Positions 25,086-36,514 of a stretch of DNA of 64,000 nt are shown one piece after another. Made by a program: the position numbers and the translations under genes. The notes beneath the pieces were generated by a model. It searched no databases. It was not told the DNA's origin and worked only from the letters and a program-made list of their open reading frames with translations. The stretch is from Varroa destructor (lineage: Eukaryota; Arthropoda; Arachnida; Mesostigmata; Varroidae), in assembly GCF_002443255.2 (NCBI RefSeq), contig NW_019211459.1, positions 17,820,030 through 17,884,029 of the forward strand. Reading direction: 5' to 3'. Positions within the stretch are counted from its first letter, which is position 1; each line of letters opens with the position of its first letter.

Positions 25086-26143
25086 CTCAGGTCTCTTGCA
25101 ACGCAGATGACGGTAACGGAAACTCTCTCCTACTTAGGCCAACAAAAGTATAAGAATGTGTCAATGTTACATACGTATACAAGGCGATCCAGGCCCAGAT
25201 AATCCCGAGGCGATCTGGAACATGACGTCTAAAAACGTTATATATGTAATAATAGATAACGTAGATAATATTATTGTTAGGGCCCAGGGTAAGTTGGGTC
25301 GTTCGAAGGTGCCAAGGTAAATTGGGCTATCTTAATTAGTGTGCCATTGTTGCCGATAGCATCAAGACGTTTACAAACCGATACTCTGAAACTGACCATA
25401 TACAATATATTGTGCTATTAATTTACACTCGTCTACAAATGCCAATATTATTACTATTATTATTATTATTGGCAAACGGAACAAGCGGTATGTACCCGTC
25501 GATATAAAAAGAAAAAGCTATAACCCCTGATCTGCGCGAATTCAAACATACGAGAATATCCCTCATATAAACGCCTTAGCAGAAACGTAGAGTTGGAAGT
25601 TCGGAAGCGATCGTCGCCGACTCCCGCAGAAGAATAGGTTTATAAATAACTACCGTCAAGACACGCAACTTGCCATCATTTTTCAGTTTTAACTGGTAGC
25701 GTGATTTCATGTTTATGGTTCTGTTCATCCGGATTTTTAAAGGTCTGAGTAAAAATTACAACAGGCACACGAGCGAACTGTCGTGTCTCGAATTGATTAT
25801 TATAGCAGCATTAAAGGAACTTGTTTTTAATATTAATTTCTCATGCATCAGCAACGATTTGATCGATGTCTGTAAGAAGCTGTCATTACCAACATAGGAG
25901 AGTCCTAGGTGTCTAACGGTTGTTATGAGAAGCGACATTATCTGGCTTAAAAATGTTATTAGGCCTTAATTAGGCCGTGCTTCAGGCGATTGATTCCTGT
26001 TAATATGGAACGATGTTTACGCCCGATTTAGAAGTAGAACAGGCAAATACGACACTGCTACACCCTTCAGCTCACACGTCGCATGACACATTCGAATTAT
26101 CAAAACTGACAATTTGTCAAAAAAAATGTTTATTCTTGTTTCT

Positions 26144-26145
<2 letters not shown>

Positions 26146-26188
<43 letters not shown>
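26146..26188. repeat. TA microsatellite
   Basis: An uninterrupted alternating TA run of 43 bases, the longest in the window. Confidence 0.95.
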
Positions 26189-26191
<3 letters not shown>

Positions 26192-27735
26192 TATTTTCGT
26201 AAAAACTGGGAGGAGCCTGGTCCAAATTGACGTTTTCGAATAAAGTAAAGAAAATATAATTCGAAATAGATCAAATTGATGTGTTTGTTCTCGCTTAATA
26301 TACTATGCTTTCTTCTACCTTTTTGGTAGGTGAGGGTAATAGTTTCGAGGGCCATTGATCGTCCAACGCAACCTTGCACGCCCCTAAACATCTATATATG
26401 GCCAGGAGATATTTAGAGTCTCGTCATACAAGGCGGTATCAGAGATCACCTAAAAAGCTTCATCTATAAGCCTGGAACTTTTTTTTTCTGGTCATTTTTG
26501 CCAATTTGAAAATATCTTGATTACATTTATCTTGTTATTGTTGTAACGTCGCAACATGTGTACTAAATTTAATTATCGCAGAAAGGCTGCTCATGACAGC
26601 TGGTATTTACTTATGAAACGAAATTGCCGAAGTTTGGCCATTAGCGCCAAGTTGCGCGTCTTGACGGTTCTGCAAATGGCAAACGCGGTAGTACATAGAT
26701 CAACTAGAAACAGCCGTTGTGGCCTAAGTGTCGTCCTAAGTGTTAATTGCCGGTAGAACCTTGTTGGCAGTAGATCTTTTTCGATGATCAGAGCTAAGGT
26801 ATAGTACATGAAACAACAAATAACACGCTACTACTTGTTACAATTTGCCTTCAATTATTATTGTTATGACTATTTACAGCGTTCCTAGAAAAGTAAAAAA
26901 TCTCATAATAAAAATAATTTTCGCCCGAACGAAAAAATAGCCATTTTATCTGCTCTGCATATAAATACATAGCCTTCCAGCAGATGTATATGTATATTTA
27001 TAGAATACTACGTGTAGTATATCAGATACTAGGCTACAAAGAAGGCGAGTGAAGCTAAAGAAAAAGCATATCTTGGTTATTCTGCGGAATGAAGGAAAGC
27101 AGTTTGGTGGACCTGCCATGGGGACTGCCATTACAAACCTCATTTTTAAACAATATTTCCTAGATTTGAACCGTTTCGTGGGATGAAGTGAAGATTTATA
27201 AACACACGTTTCGGACTAAAAAAACAAAGCAAAACGCAACTATATTTTGGCAAATAGAATCAGCGATTTTCTTCGAAGACTATTCATGCTCTTCCAGGAG
27301 ACGAAAAAATACTACAAATACCTTTAACCTTGACATGATGCAGATTCAACTCAAATTAACAAATCTATAATTTCTTGGAGTAAAGTTCTTCAAGAATGCG
27401 AAAGCTAGCGGACCTAGTTTTTTTCGGGTCGAGCATACAACAGACCTACGATGAGGATTCTGTCGTGTTTTACCTGAGCCATCATTCGGGCCCACTGGAC
27501 GACGTGAACAAACATAAGCAGACATTTTATGGACCCGGATACGTTTTCGTGCCTAAAGTCATGGCGGAGTAAAGGGTAAATTGCAAGTATCGTCTACTAG
27601 CGGTTTGTAAGAACGAATCGTCGACGTCGGACGTACGACTGTAACGCATAGCTAAAAGCGAACGTCGCTCGTAAACAAATATACGCGCTGAATACTTTCG
27701 CGCGAAAATGGATCGCTTATTCGGTAACGCAGGGT

Positions 27736-27777
27736 CTTGTTTCGTTCGTTCAGCGGAGGCTGAATGAACGAAACAAG
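27736..27777. repeat. Near-perfect hairpin, 19-bp stem with 4-base loop
   Basis: Left arm 27736-27754 (cttgtttcgttcgttcagc) and right arm 27759-27777 are complementary at 18 of 19 positions. The loop is ggag. The stem contains a ttcgttcgtt repeat. It is too short for a standard miRNA precursor. It could be a cruciform or a terminal fragment of an inverted-repeat element. Confidence 0.7.
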
Positions 27778-27965
27778 CAGAGCTTAACGCAATTGCAACC
27801 GTTATAAAAGTATGGAATAGTCAAAGCATTAACAAAAATAATAACAATACTAATTAACAGTTAATGGTAAAAACGCAACTTACGGCGGAACGCGGCGCGG
27901 ATAGACCTATATGTCCAAGTACTTCTTACTATCAATTTCACATTTGTGTAATAGAAGTAATAAAA

Positions 27966-27980
27966 ACACACACACACACA
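27966..27980. repeat. Short CA microsatellite
   Basis: (AC)7 run in AT-rich DNA. Confidence 0.7.
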
Positions 27981-28969
27981 GTACGGAGAAGAAACGAGCG
28001 GCCAGAATCGTACTGAAGAAACGAAGACGGAAGACAAAAGGCTGGACGCAAGTTAAGTGACTTTGAATTTTTTCGAAATGTTATAAACTCACTTAATAAT
28101 CGTTGGCGACGAGTCTAGCCGAACGAACAGAGCTATTTCGATAATTCTAATTGTTGTACATAGAATGATAAAAAAAATATTAACAATTATAATAATGATG
28201 GACATAATAATTTTATTGACATCGGTAATTCAGTAATTAACAACAAACACATTATTCGTAGGGAATGAAACAAGACTTCGTTTTAAATACATTAAGAGTA
28301 TCGAACCAAAAATTACGGCTTGTTTTTTTGCTTAATTTCTATAGCTATCTATATAGATTCAAGATGCCTACGTTATTATAGTGTTTGTAGCCTGTATCTT
28401 CGGCCAGTTAACCACTTGCTCGCTAGCCAAGGTCCTAATCGGCCTCTGATGGCCCACAGGGCAGTGGTGCCGGTATAGGGTTGCATCCTTGAACTTACCC
28501 TTAGAAGGGTCCTATTACGACGACTCTTTGACCTGGCCATAGGCGATACAGAAGTAGCTGTTGAAGATTTACATAATTTCCCGCAGGAAATCTTTGTCTG
28601 GAGCCTGAACCCGATATCGATTTTGCTCATTGCACAACAAAATTACAACTGTCCCCCAGAGGAAAGAGTGCTTTTCAATGCCATATAGGAGGAAACATGG
28701 TACAGATACATACCGAGGAAAGCCAGAAATACCGCCAATCGTAAGAGCAATTAAGTAGCAAGTAAATATACGGGCAGTAATCGAGAGATTTATGTAAAGA
28801 AAATATATAAAATGAGTAAAAAATACGTTTTTGCTCCCATCATCAATTTTCTGCTCGTTGGTTAAATTGAAAAATTTAATCCATAGAGCTTGACCAAGTC
28901 AATGTTACTGTCAGCTTCTAAGCCATGAGCCTACTTAATTCAGTACTGCTAGAGGTGCATTCAGCCATA

Positions 28970-28975
28970 TTTATT
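28970..28975 (-). terminator. Possible polyadenylation signal of the FFAT-protein gene
   Basis: AATAAA on the - strand about 640 bp after the stop at 29611. It is the first such hexamer noticed downstream. Its use is an inference. Confidence 0.3.
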
Positions 28976-29610
28976 TTTAAAAAATAGTTATTTCTGTAAT
29001 GATCAAAACTTCATGCAGATCGCGGCGATCGCTACCTAAGATAATATTGAAAAAAATAGTCACTATAGTTGTTAATAATTAGATACGAAGCTACAATCTG
29101 CCAAGACTTCGGCTCGCAGTCTATACACCATCCTTCTAGGCTACAAGGATTGACTTCGACTCGGTCCGTTAGTATACTACAACGCTACTACAAAGTTTAT
29201 ACAAAGGTTTTCTTGCAGCGTTTCTAAGCTTTCTTGTACAGCAGGCGACGTTTGAGGCAAGGGTCATAGTGTGCGATGTCATGTCGCAGAAACATGCTCA
29301 CCAGCTAGCTAAATTCTATAAGGATATAACCACTTCAACATTCAACTTCATAACCACTGCAACATATCAAATCATCAACCTGTTGATTATTCTTCATTAA
29401 AACTGAATGTTGTTAGAAGATACGCTTAGGCAACTATATAGAACTCTCGTCTCGTAGGAGTACGTCTTCTTGTATACAATTCGCATGAGCTTCGGACAAC
29501 GGTCTATTTTTTCATTCACAGCTTTAATCTATCCTTTCGACCAGCTCTACATTCGTCTTGCGCCCGCACCCCTCAACCAACCTTGAGCAACGACCTGAAG
29601 CGAAGTCATT

Positions 29611-29775
29611 TTATACTTCAGAGAATTCAAAGAACTCTTCGTCATCACTCTTTACACCATCGGCCTGCGTCGTGCCATCGTCCTCGCAACACGACCCGCG
29701 AATAATCTTTGTTGGGCCAGGTCTCGTATTATTTACATTGCGCGATGCCTGACCGCTCGTCCCATCAAAAGCTCC
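29611..29775 (-). CDS. FFAT-protein exon 2 (acidic tail)
   Basis: 54 codons plus TAA. It begins GAFDGTSGQASRNVNNTRPG and ends with the acidic FFAT-like tail DDEEFFEFSEV. The acceptor is strong (tttatactttacag). Confidence 0.72.
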   Translation of the reverse strand, partial: GAFDGTSGQASRNVNNTRPGPTKIIRGSCCEDDGTTQADGVKSDDEEFFEFSEV

Positions 29776-30184
29776 CTGTAAAGTATAAATAAAAGATTTC
29801 TAGGATAGCAATATTATGCAGTACACTTCGGTAGCACTGAGCAAATAGAGTGGCAACAAATCGAATTAAGCTGGTTTACTTCACACACACTAAATGGCAT
29901 TAAATTAATACGTAGTTGCAAGTTTCTCCCGAAGGACCTGAACTCTGTTACGAAAGCCCAAAATATAGCAAACTTACCTGACTAGGAATAGTACCCATTT
30001 GGTCAACTTGGCCCCGAAGTTCATCTAGTTCGCGCCTTAGTCGTTGATGCATATCGAGCAGATATTTAAGAGCAGCCTGACGTCCCTTGTCAAACCACAG
30101 ATGAATGCCATATGAGACTGAGGCTGCCACAGCAACGCAAGCGGCTACCAGCCGAAGCTGACCACGCCATCGCTGGACGTCCAT
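29611..30184 (-). CDS. Membrane-anchored coiled-coil protein with C-terminal FFAT-like motif (two exons)
   Basis: Exon 1 (30184-29978) and exon 2 (29775-29611) join in phase 0 through a consensus donor CAG|GTAAGT and an acceptor ttatactttacag. The product has 123 residues. Residues 11-30 form a hydrophobic membrane segment (LVAACVAVAASVSYGIHLW). Residues 36-62 form a charged amphipathic coiled coil (HQRLRRELDELRGQVDQ). The protein ends SDDEEFFEFSEV. Residues 116-122 (EFFEFSE), with their acidic upstream tract, fit the FFAT consensus EFFDAxE bound by VAP proteins of the ER. The order TM, coiled coil, FFAT recalls RMDN3/PTPIP51, but no TPR domain is present. A GTATAA overlapping the last codons could be a cryptic donor to further exons. 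I chose Met at 30184 because upstream codons in this frame lack ATG back to a stop. Membrane tethering is inferred. Confidence 0.72.
29978..30184 (-). CDS. FFAT-protein exon 1 (membrane anchor and coiled coil)
   Basis: 69 codons, beginning MDVQRWRGQLRLVAACVAVA and ending MGTIPSQ, with donor CAG|GTAAGTTTGC. The positive residues (Lys-Gly-Arg) just after the hydrophobic segment suggest an N-out or tail-in-cytosol signal-anchor arrangement, leaving the FFAT motif cytosolic. Confidence 0.72.
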
Positions 30185-33100
30185 CGACCAGACGAACCGT
30201 GTTCCGAACCAAAAGAACAATGGTACCTTTTATAACCTACAAATCACAATCAGCAATTGTTGATGAGATCAACAGCTGTAACCGTGACAGCACATACGCG
30301 GAGCATTAAGACGGACTTTAGCTGACAACGTCACACTGCAGGTGGTAAATAAACGGGCTCATCGGAAGATACATTTTGGCCCCGTCAAATATATGAATCA
30401 GATATATGGCAAGATAAAATCATACAAACGACTTTTCATACATGTACAATCAAGGTCGATTCCATGTATACGGAACATATTTTAGGTTAGAAGAGTGGCA
30501 GTTACAAAAACCAACAGCCAATTGGACATCGGGCCCTGTGTATGCATAATTGACAAGGACAAATGATATTCATATATTTAGTTATCCACGTCTGTGTGTC
30601 ATCAATAGCAGTATGCTACCTACGTATCTTTCAGATTTTCATCATAATGCTTCATCCTCAGTTAGTCAGGTATTGCTTTATTATAAGCAAAAAAAACTAA
30701 TCGCAATTTCGGCTATCGAGAATCAAAAAAGGTGAAATTTCGAGTTACCTAAGCTCCAGTCGACATAACCCTCGCTAGAAAACACATTTTGACTCATGCA
30801 GTCCCACGAAAGGCGTGCACCAATACGAGGTCGGAGCCCGCATTTAGCTCATCATTAAACACCAATTTAATTCAGATCAGATAAGTTAAATACTACAGAA
30901 GCCTTATTTTATATAAACGAATTAATATTTTATTGTAAGCCTACTTCATTTAATCCGATGCACGAACACTAGGCCATCTAAATGACAGGCTCAAGCTACT
31001 AGCACCCGAATTCACAGCTGCCACAGTTGTTTCAAGCTTTTTTTATGCCTAGATCAACTTCGATATTAGATTCGGACGTCTGAATTTCTCACCCAAGCGA
31101 CATTAACAGATGTGCGCACAAGCTTAGTCCACGAAGCTGACGTCCGGTTCGTGTCTGGAACTTCAACGTCACCAAGAAAACTACCGTCTGGGTAGCTCCT
31201 TTCGGCCTACCCTTTCCGCCGCGAGAGTTTAGATAGATTTTGTCGTTTTTTGAAAAGCTCTCACCAGCCGCGAGATGGCGCTTCGGAACAACTTAGGCCA
31301 GCGCAGATATGGATTAGGCACAGCTGCTAATTCCAATCGCCCATGCTCGTCCACAAGTATGAAAAAAGATTAGACTTGAGAAGGTAACTTGCCTACTTGT
31401 CTTAGGTTTCATACGGATCATGTCTCTACAAGAACTAACAGATGCGCCATTTTACAAAACTATGTCTATTGTTCTTTATCTATCCGTATGAAAAGCCAGG
31501 AGAACTATAAATATCGTACATACCGATTACGACTTGGTGTTGATCCCCTGTTTATCTAGTAATTTGGTATTTATTTAGTATTAGAAGACATAAGATACTT
31601 ACGTTACCAATCGACCCGTGGCATAGTTATATCATTAGCCGGCGCTCGCTCAATCTTTGCTGGTTCGCTTACAGAGATACTTGGTATAGCATGCCAATAT
31701 GCTCCTAAGGAAGGTATCAACAGAAATTATCACGGCTACTACAATACTGCAAACAAAATCGAATCTTCTCGATCCTTCCTAACCACCAATAGGAAACTAT
31801 TTTCCGAATTAGGGAAATCCATTGTTGCTATCCGCCAAACTATCAGGGGCGTTCTATTCAAAGATACTCCAGAATATAGGACATCTATATGCAAAAACCA
31901 GTGAAAAAATCGCTATACCTTAAGAATTCCTGAAATGGATGTAATGTAGAACAGAATTCTTCATAATATCCTTTGTAGTCACTAGTCAAAGAACCTGGAC
32001 TTCTAGGACATTTGCAGAACGATGTCCGTTCGTCGGCTCTATTTTTATCCACCCTAAGCATATCCACTATTGGGGCTGGCCACAGTATTGTAACTTAATG
32101 AATAACTTATGTGGCTAAGTTGTGGGTTCGCAGAACACAACTTAGCTAATCGATGAAGCAGCACGGAAACTGCTTACAATCGAACTGCAGTGCCTCGGTA
32201 GCGTCGATCATTGAAATTAAAGTAATCCCAGGTCTTTTCATTTTCTGCATGAAAACAATGTATATTTCGTTACCTTTCCATACTTCGGTTCTCTTCATAC
32301 TATATTTAAAGGGTCGTACACAGCATGATGTCAAAGCGGTCACGCTATGCGTATCCAAGAAAATAATGAAACCGTTTTCTGTCATTACCTGACAGGGCAA
32401 ACTTGGATTCTGTTAACTGATGAAATCATCTAAGTAATCACTGGGTCTGTCTACCACCAAACGTGATGTTCTTAGCAAAAAAATTATTAGCACCTGCTGA
32501 AAGGATTTTTGATAAGCTGAATAAGGTACGCCGTTCAAGGGTAGATCCAGCCTGTTCCTAAGTCGATGGTTTTACGTTCAATGACAATCTGTCACCGAAG
32601 AGGTGTACGATTTTAAAGCCTTCTATTGTTTTTCTACTTCCAAATATACATATTATGCAAGTATGCACCATAATAACTATCACATTACCGTGCACCTGAA
32701 CAAAAGTAAGCCATATGCGTGTAGAAAACGCAACTACGAGGCGAGCGTGTTTACGTTCGGCCCCACAAGTATGTACAATATGAAAGATTAGCGCCTGATT
32801 GTTGAATATTTAATACGGTTCTCAACTCAAAAGGGCAGTATTATTTATGGCGATTTGTTATTGCGCAATAATTGTACGGCCACATCAGGGACCTAGTTCG
32901 GTGCTGCGACCTGAGCAATTCAGAGATAGAGTGCATTCTAGAGCCTAGCTTCTCCGATATGATCGGTCTTTCCCAATAGTATTCTTTAGGTTGTTCAGAT
33001 ATGACGCGATCGGCGTTCAACAACCCGTTTTTCTGCTGAGGCCGTGGCGAAGTGCAGCGAAGCTTCATTAGTCTACGCATCGTAAATAATGATTTGGGTG

Positions 33101-34380
33101 AAGATCGGTGAATTAGTTTCTAGCGGGGTCAAGTGATGCATGTTTTCTGATAGGTGCTCTCTTACGGATAAGCGGATCAGTTGACGCTGATAATTTCATA
33201 GCGATGTAAGATACTCTGCGAACAAGATTATGGACATCGACGTGATTGACTGGCCATTGCGGCTCACTAGAAATTATGAGCATATTTTGGCAGTTGATTA
33301 ATTAGTTTGACACTGGCGTTGATTTTAGATCTATCAGTGACTGCGCCAAATGTCGTTCAGCTTTGTTTCGAGAAGATAAGCTTTTGCGGTGGGCTTCTGG
33401 TTGGAGATACTCATCCACTCTTCTAGCAGCGCTTGCCGCCGAAGTCAGGAAGACTGATCTAATGATAAATTGCGGTGACTGTCAACCGTAGATATTTCGA
33501 ACGACGTCAATCAAACGCACTTATTTTAGAAAATGAGATCGATGCTTTAAGCTAATACAGAGTACCGCATCTAAAGTTACTGAAAGGAGGTCACAATGCC
33601 GGTAGATAATAATATTACTTGTACACACAACTCAAGCCGTTAAACATGACGTACGTTCGACTGTTTCGTTAATGACTGAGACACATGTAAAAACACTGTT
33701 ATTTTATTTGTACTAAAGCAAACGAAGATCGAGGGGAAAGAAACGTGTTCTTTATTTTACCGCATAACCGTTCTCGTAGACAGGGATATACACGCGCGTT
33801 GACAGCAGTTTTTATAAAAACCAAAAAATAATTAATCTGTTATGCTGTATTGCATCTCCTGCACGCCTGCTTAACGTTATCCGGGCTGTATTCTTTCTGT
33901 TAGAGAGAACGTTAATGTGTTCCAGAATATTTACGTGAAAAATGTGTGCCAAATACATCAGTGACCTGGCACCAGCGCATTGTCTAGGCCCGCCTTGATC
34001 AGGACGATAATTGTCCTTATCGGCAATTATGCGATCGTGGAAACTGCAAGCCCACTATATCTGCCTAAGCCGTCCAAGACGTTGACATAGGGTAGATCCG
34101 GAGGAACAGTTCAAGTCAATGCACAGCTGATTCGTCTGTGAAAGCTCTACTGAAGTCGCATTAAAAGTGGGAGATCAAGGTGTTGCCACTGTGGATGGCT
34201 CGAGCAGGAACGCGCGTGCCCCGTAACAACACAGGTGACCTTTAGCAACAGGGCCTAATGGAGCGACGATGTGTTCTGTACGTAGAGAGTACAAAGAGTA
34301 TGCTATTGAGTATGCGTATTTGTATATATCTACCGATTTATGTCGTTCGGCACCGGTGTCGGCTCTTTATGATTCTTTCT
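30185..34380. other. Intergenic interval upstream of the FFAT-protein gene
   Basis: AT-rich, with no supportable gene. Short open frames at 31885-32067 (-), 32146-32400 (both strands), 32603-32791 (+) and 32841-33080 (-) are unrecognised and have no splice context. The promoter of the - strand gene should lie just above 30184, but no clear TATA element was seen. Confidence 0.5.
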
Positions 34381-34440
34381 GCCAATCGGCCAGAGTTTAA
34401 ACTGACTGGGTAAACTGAGCGTCGCCGCCGCCGCTGTTGT

Positions 34441-34463
34441 TGCTGCTGCTGCTGCTGCTGTTG
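34441..34463. repeat. TGC trinucleotide run
   Basis: (TGC)7 preceded by GCC triplets, in the GC-rich block. Confidence 0.85.
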
Positions 34464-35226
34464 TAGGTCAAGGGGTTACCTCCACCACCTCAGTCATTGA
34501 GTCGCCATCTACAGGACCCCGAAAGCAAGAACAGAACATACTGTATAAGATATACCTGTGCTAGCGTGCACGGGCAGCGCCAGACGTACCCCCATTGCTT
34601 GTTAGAATGATGAGGTACGCTACGCGGGAACGTCGACATGACTCTACTCAGAAGAGGACCCTAAGGACCGAGCAATCAAGTACAGATGGACGAATCCGAC
34701 AGCGACTAGTTTGCTGTTAGTAGATTGTCTGTCTACAGTGATAAGGACTACGATCGGATGCTTGATCGTCGACTGCTAGCAACCATCTGTCAGTTTTTAC
34801 CTGTGAACAACTGACTTTGGATTGCTAAGTCGACTGGCTGTTTATGAGTGTATTATTTTCCCGCGCGTATCAGACGGTGCCTATAACCTAGAGCCGTCAG
34901 TACAGCGAACGTCAGCGGTGAACATACGACATCAACAACCACTACGCAACTGCCGTTCGAGACGATTCGTAACGAATCAAACGAAAGAGCTCAGCGAAAT
35001 GGCTGCGTCAGAGAAAACGCTGAACAGTGAACGAAGCAGTAAGTGAGCGGCGTCAGCGACTGCGGCGACGGCGACGAGCCAGCGCTAAAGCGCCAACAAC
35101 CAACGCCAATGCAACTCCCAACCAGCTAAGGCTGCGCCAACGGCGGCGGCAGCAACAACAACAACAACCCATATAAAACTGATGACCTAGTGACACAGCT
35201 CCTGACGCCATAGCCGACATTACTGT

Positions 35227-35250
35227 CGCTGCTGCTGCTGCTGCTGCTGC
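35227..35250. repeat. GCT trinucleotide run
   Basis: (GCT)8; gives poly-Ala on the - strand frame, which is probably not translated. Confidence 0.85.
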
Positions 35251-36490
35251 CGCTACCGCCATTACCGCTGCCTCACGAATCCCTGCGCCGTGTCGATTCA
35301 ATCTGAAATCAAGCCGCAACCGCGCTCACGGGCCCCCTTCAGGTTGGCACACACTGCGCGGAACAACTTCTCTTACTGACTGTTGGCTGGCGAACTAGTT
35401 AGCTAGCTTATGGCAGCGTCTGATGGCGATGACTGGTCCCTAAAAAACAGCGCACACATGAGGCACACGTGGGATTACTGCGGGAGCCACGGGATTACGT
35501 CGTAGATCAGACGGATGGACCAATAGACACGGTGAAAAACGCACGAGCTGCCCTCTGGCGGCAGGTCCACGCGACAAATGATTGCCGCTATTCCTGTAGA
35601 ACTGGCAAACAGCCAGCAAAAGCAGTCAGCTAGTCGCAGTCAGGCAGGCGCATTAATGGTGACGGTATCAGACGCCATCAGGAGCAGCAACGGAGCCAAC
35701 GTAGTAGTGGAAGTGAATGGGCACACACGCAAGAGCGTCCTGAAACGCGACCAGCAACGTGAAAAAGGAAGCTTCTCCGTTTATGCAAGCTGTACATGGG
35801 CTGGTTGGGGAGCGCGCAAAGCATAATAGAGCAGAAAAGACCGGAGCACATTGGAGCAGCTGGTCTAAACAGGGACGGACGCATTGACGTTCGCCAGTCG
35901 GAACTCCGAAGTCGGCCAGCCCAGCGACGCGAATGGGAACGCGTCGAAAGAAGGTCGATAGAGTTAAAGACGGTAAAGGCAAGTAAGTCGAAGTTAGTTG
36001 CTTAGCGTTGTGTGCGCGCGTGTGTGAAGCCGCTGGGAGCGTCCCGTGTGCGCGAATGAACAAGCAAATCTTTCAGGACGGATTGTGAAAAGGTTGGGTG
36101 CAGAGTTTTCGAAACAGTGGAACCGATGCAGTGAGTGATGATAGGAGTTCATAAGGCAATTTTTCGTGTTCAGTTCAGCATCAGTGAGATCGTAGGCTGG
36201 AGTTAGGTTCGGTCGATGAAAGCAAAGAGTGTGCGTGAAAGAGGGGCAGGCTCGTAGTAATCCATAGCCCTCGATTTATTGGGGTAATCGAGTGATCATT
36301 AGGTTCGTGAAGGATAACACGAAATACCTGTTATCGGAGGGAACACAACGCCGAAAAACGGACGTGAAGCATCATTGAACTACCAACTACACAAGTGGCA
36401 TTCGACGAACAAACCGTGGCTTCAAAAAATTGGCTTCCTTTCTGTAATTAAGTGATAATTAGTGAAAGACTCCCCTTGTCGACAGCTCTG

Positions 36491-36514
36491 ATGTACCTCA
36501 TTGGACTGGCAGTG
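36491..36514 (+). CDS. Possible first coding exon (eight codons)
   Basis: ATG at 36491 opens eight codons (MYLIGLAV) before a consensus donor GTG|GTAAGT. It ends in phase 0, the same phase as the acceptor at 53971. An alternative is that this is purely 5' UTR. Confidence 0.35.

Larger units (their letters stand above)
18616..28968. other. Intergenic, AT-rich interval
   Basis: No gene can be supported with confidence. The interval contains TAA and TA microsatellites (20956-20979, 24965-24996, 25062-25085, 26146-26188). A Gln-codon-rich + frame ends at about 19960. A Ser/Arg-rich - frame lies at 22353-22063, a 19-bp hairpin at 27736-27777 and paired open frames near 28.4-28.6 kb. The sequence caacaagaacaacaacaa near 19938 recurs inverted near 20585. 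Confidence 0.5.
34381..36514 (+). promoter_or_regulatory. GC-rich block: likely promoter and long 5' UTR of the 54-kb locus
   Basis: GC and CpG content rise abruptly. The block carries GCC/TGC runs (34421-34463), a (GCT)8 run (35227-35250) and many GCA/CAA triplets. It has no conserved open frame and ends in a strong donor (CAGTG|GTAAGT at 36514/36515). This is the pattern of a long 5' UTR and promoter of a regulated gene. Frames at 34822-35046 and 35578-35826 may be upstream open frames. No transcript start can be set from sequence. Confidence 0.45.

Noticed and set aside
35053..35319. - strand frame with poly-Ala and poly-Cys runs
   Set aside because: The runs come from GCT and GTT trinucleotide repeats read in frame. 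Nothing suggests translation.
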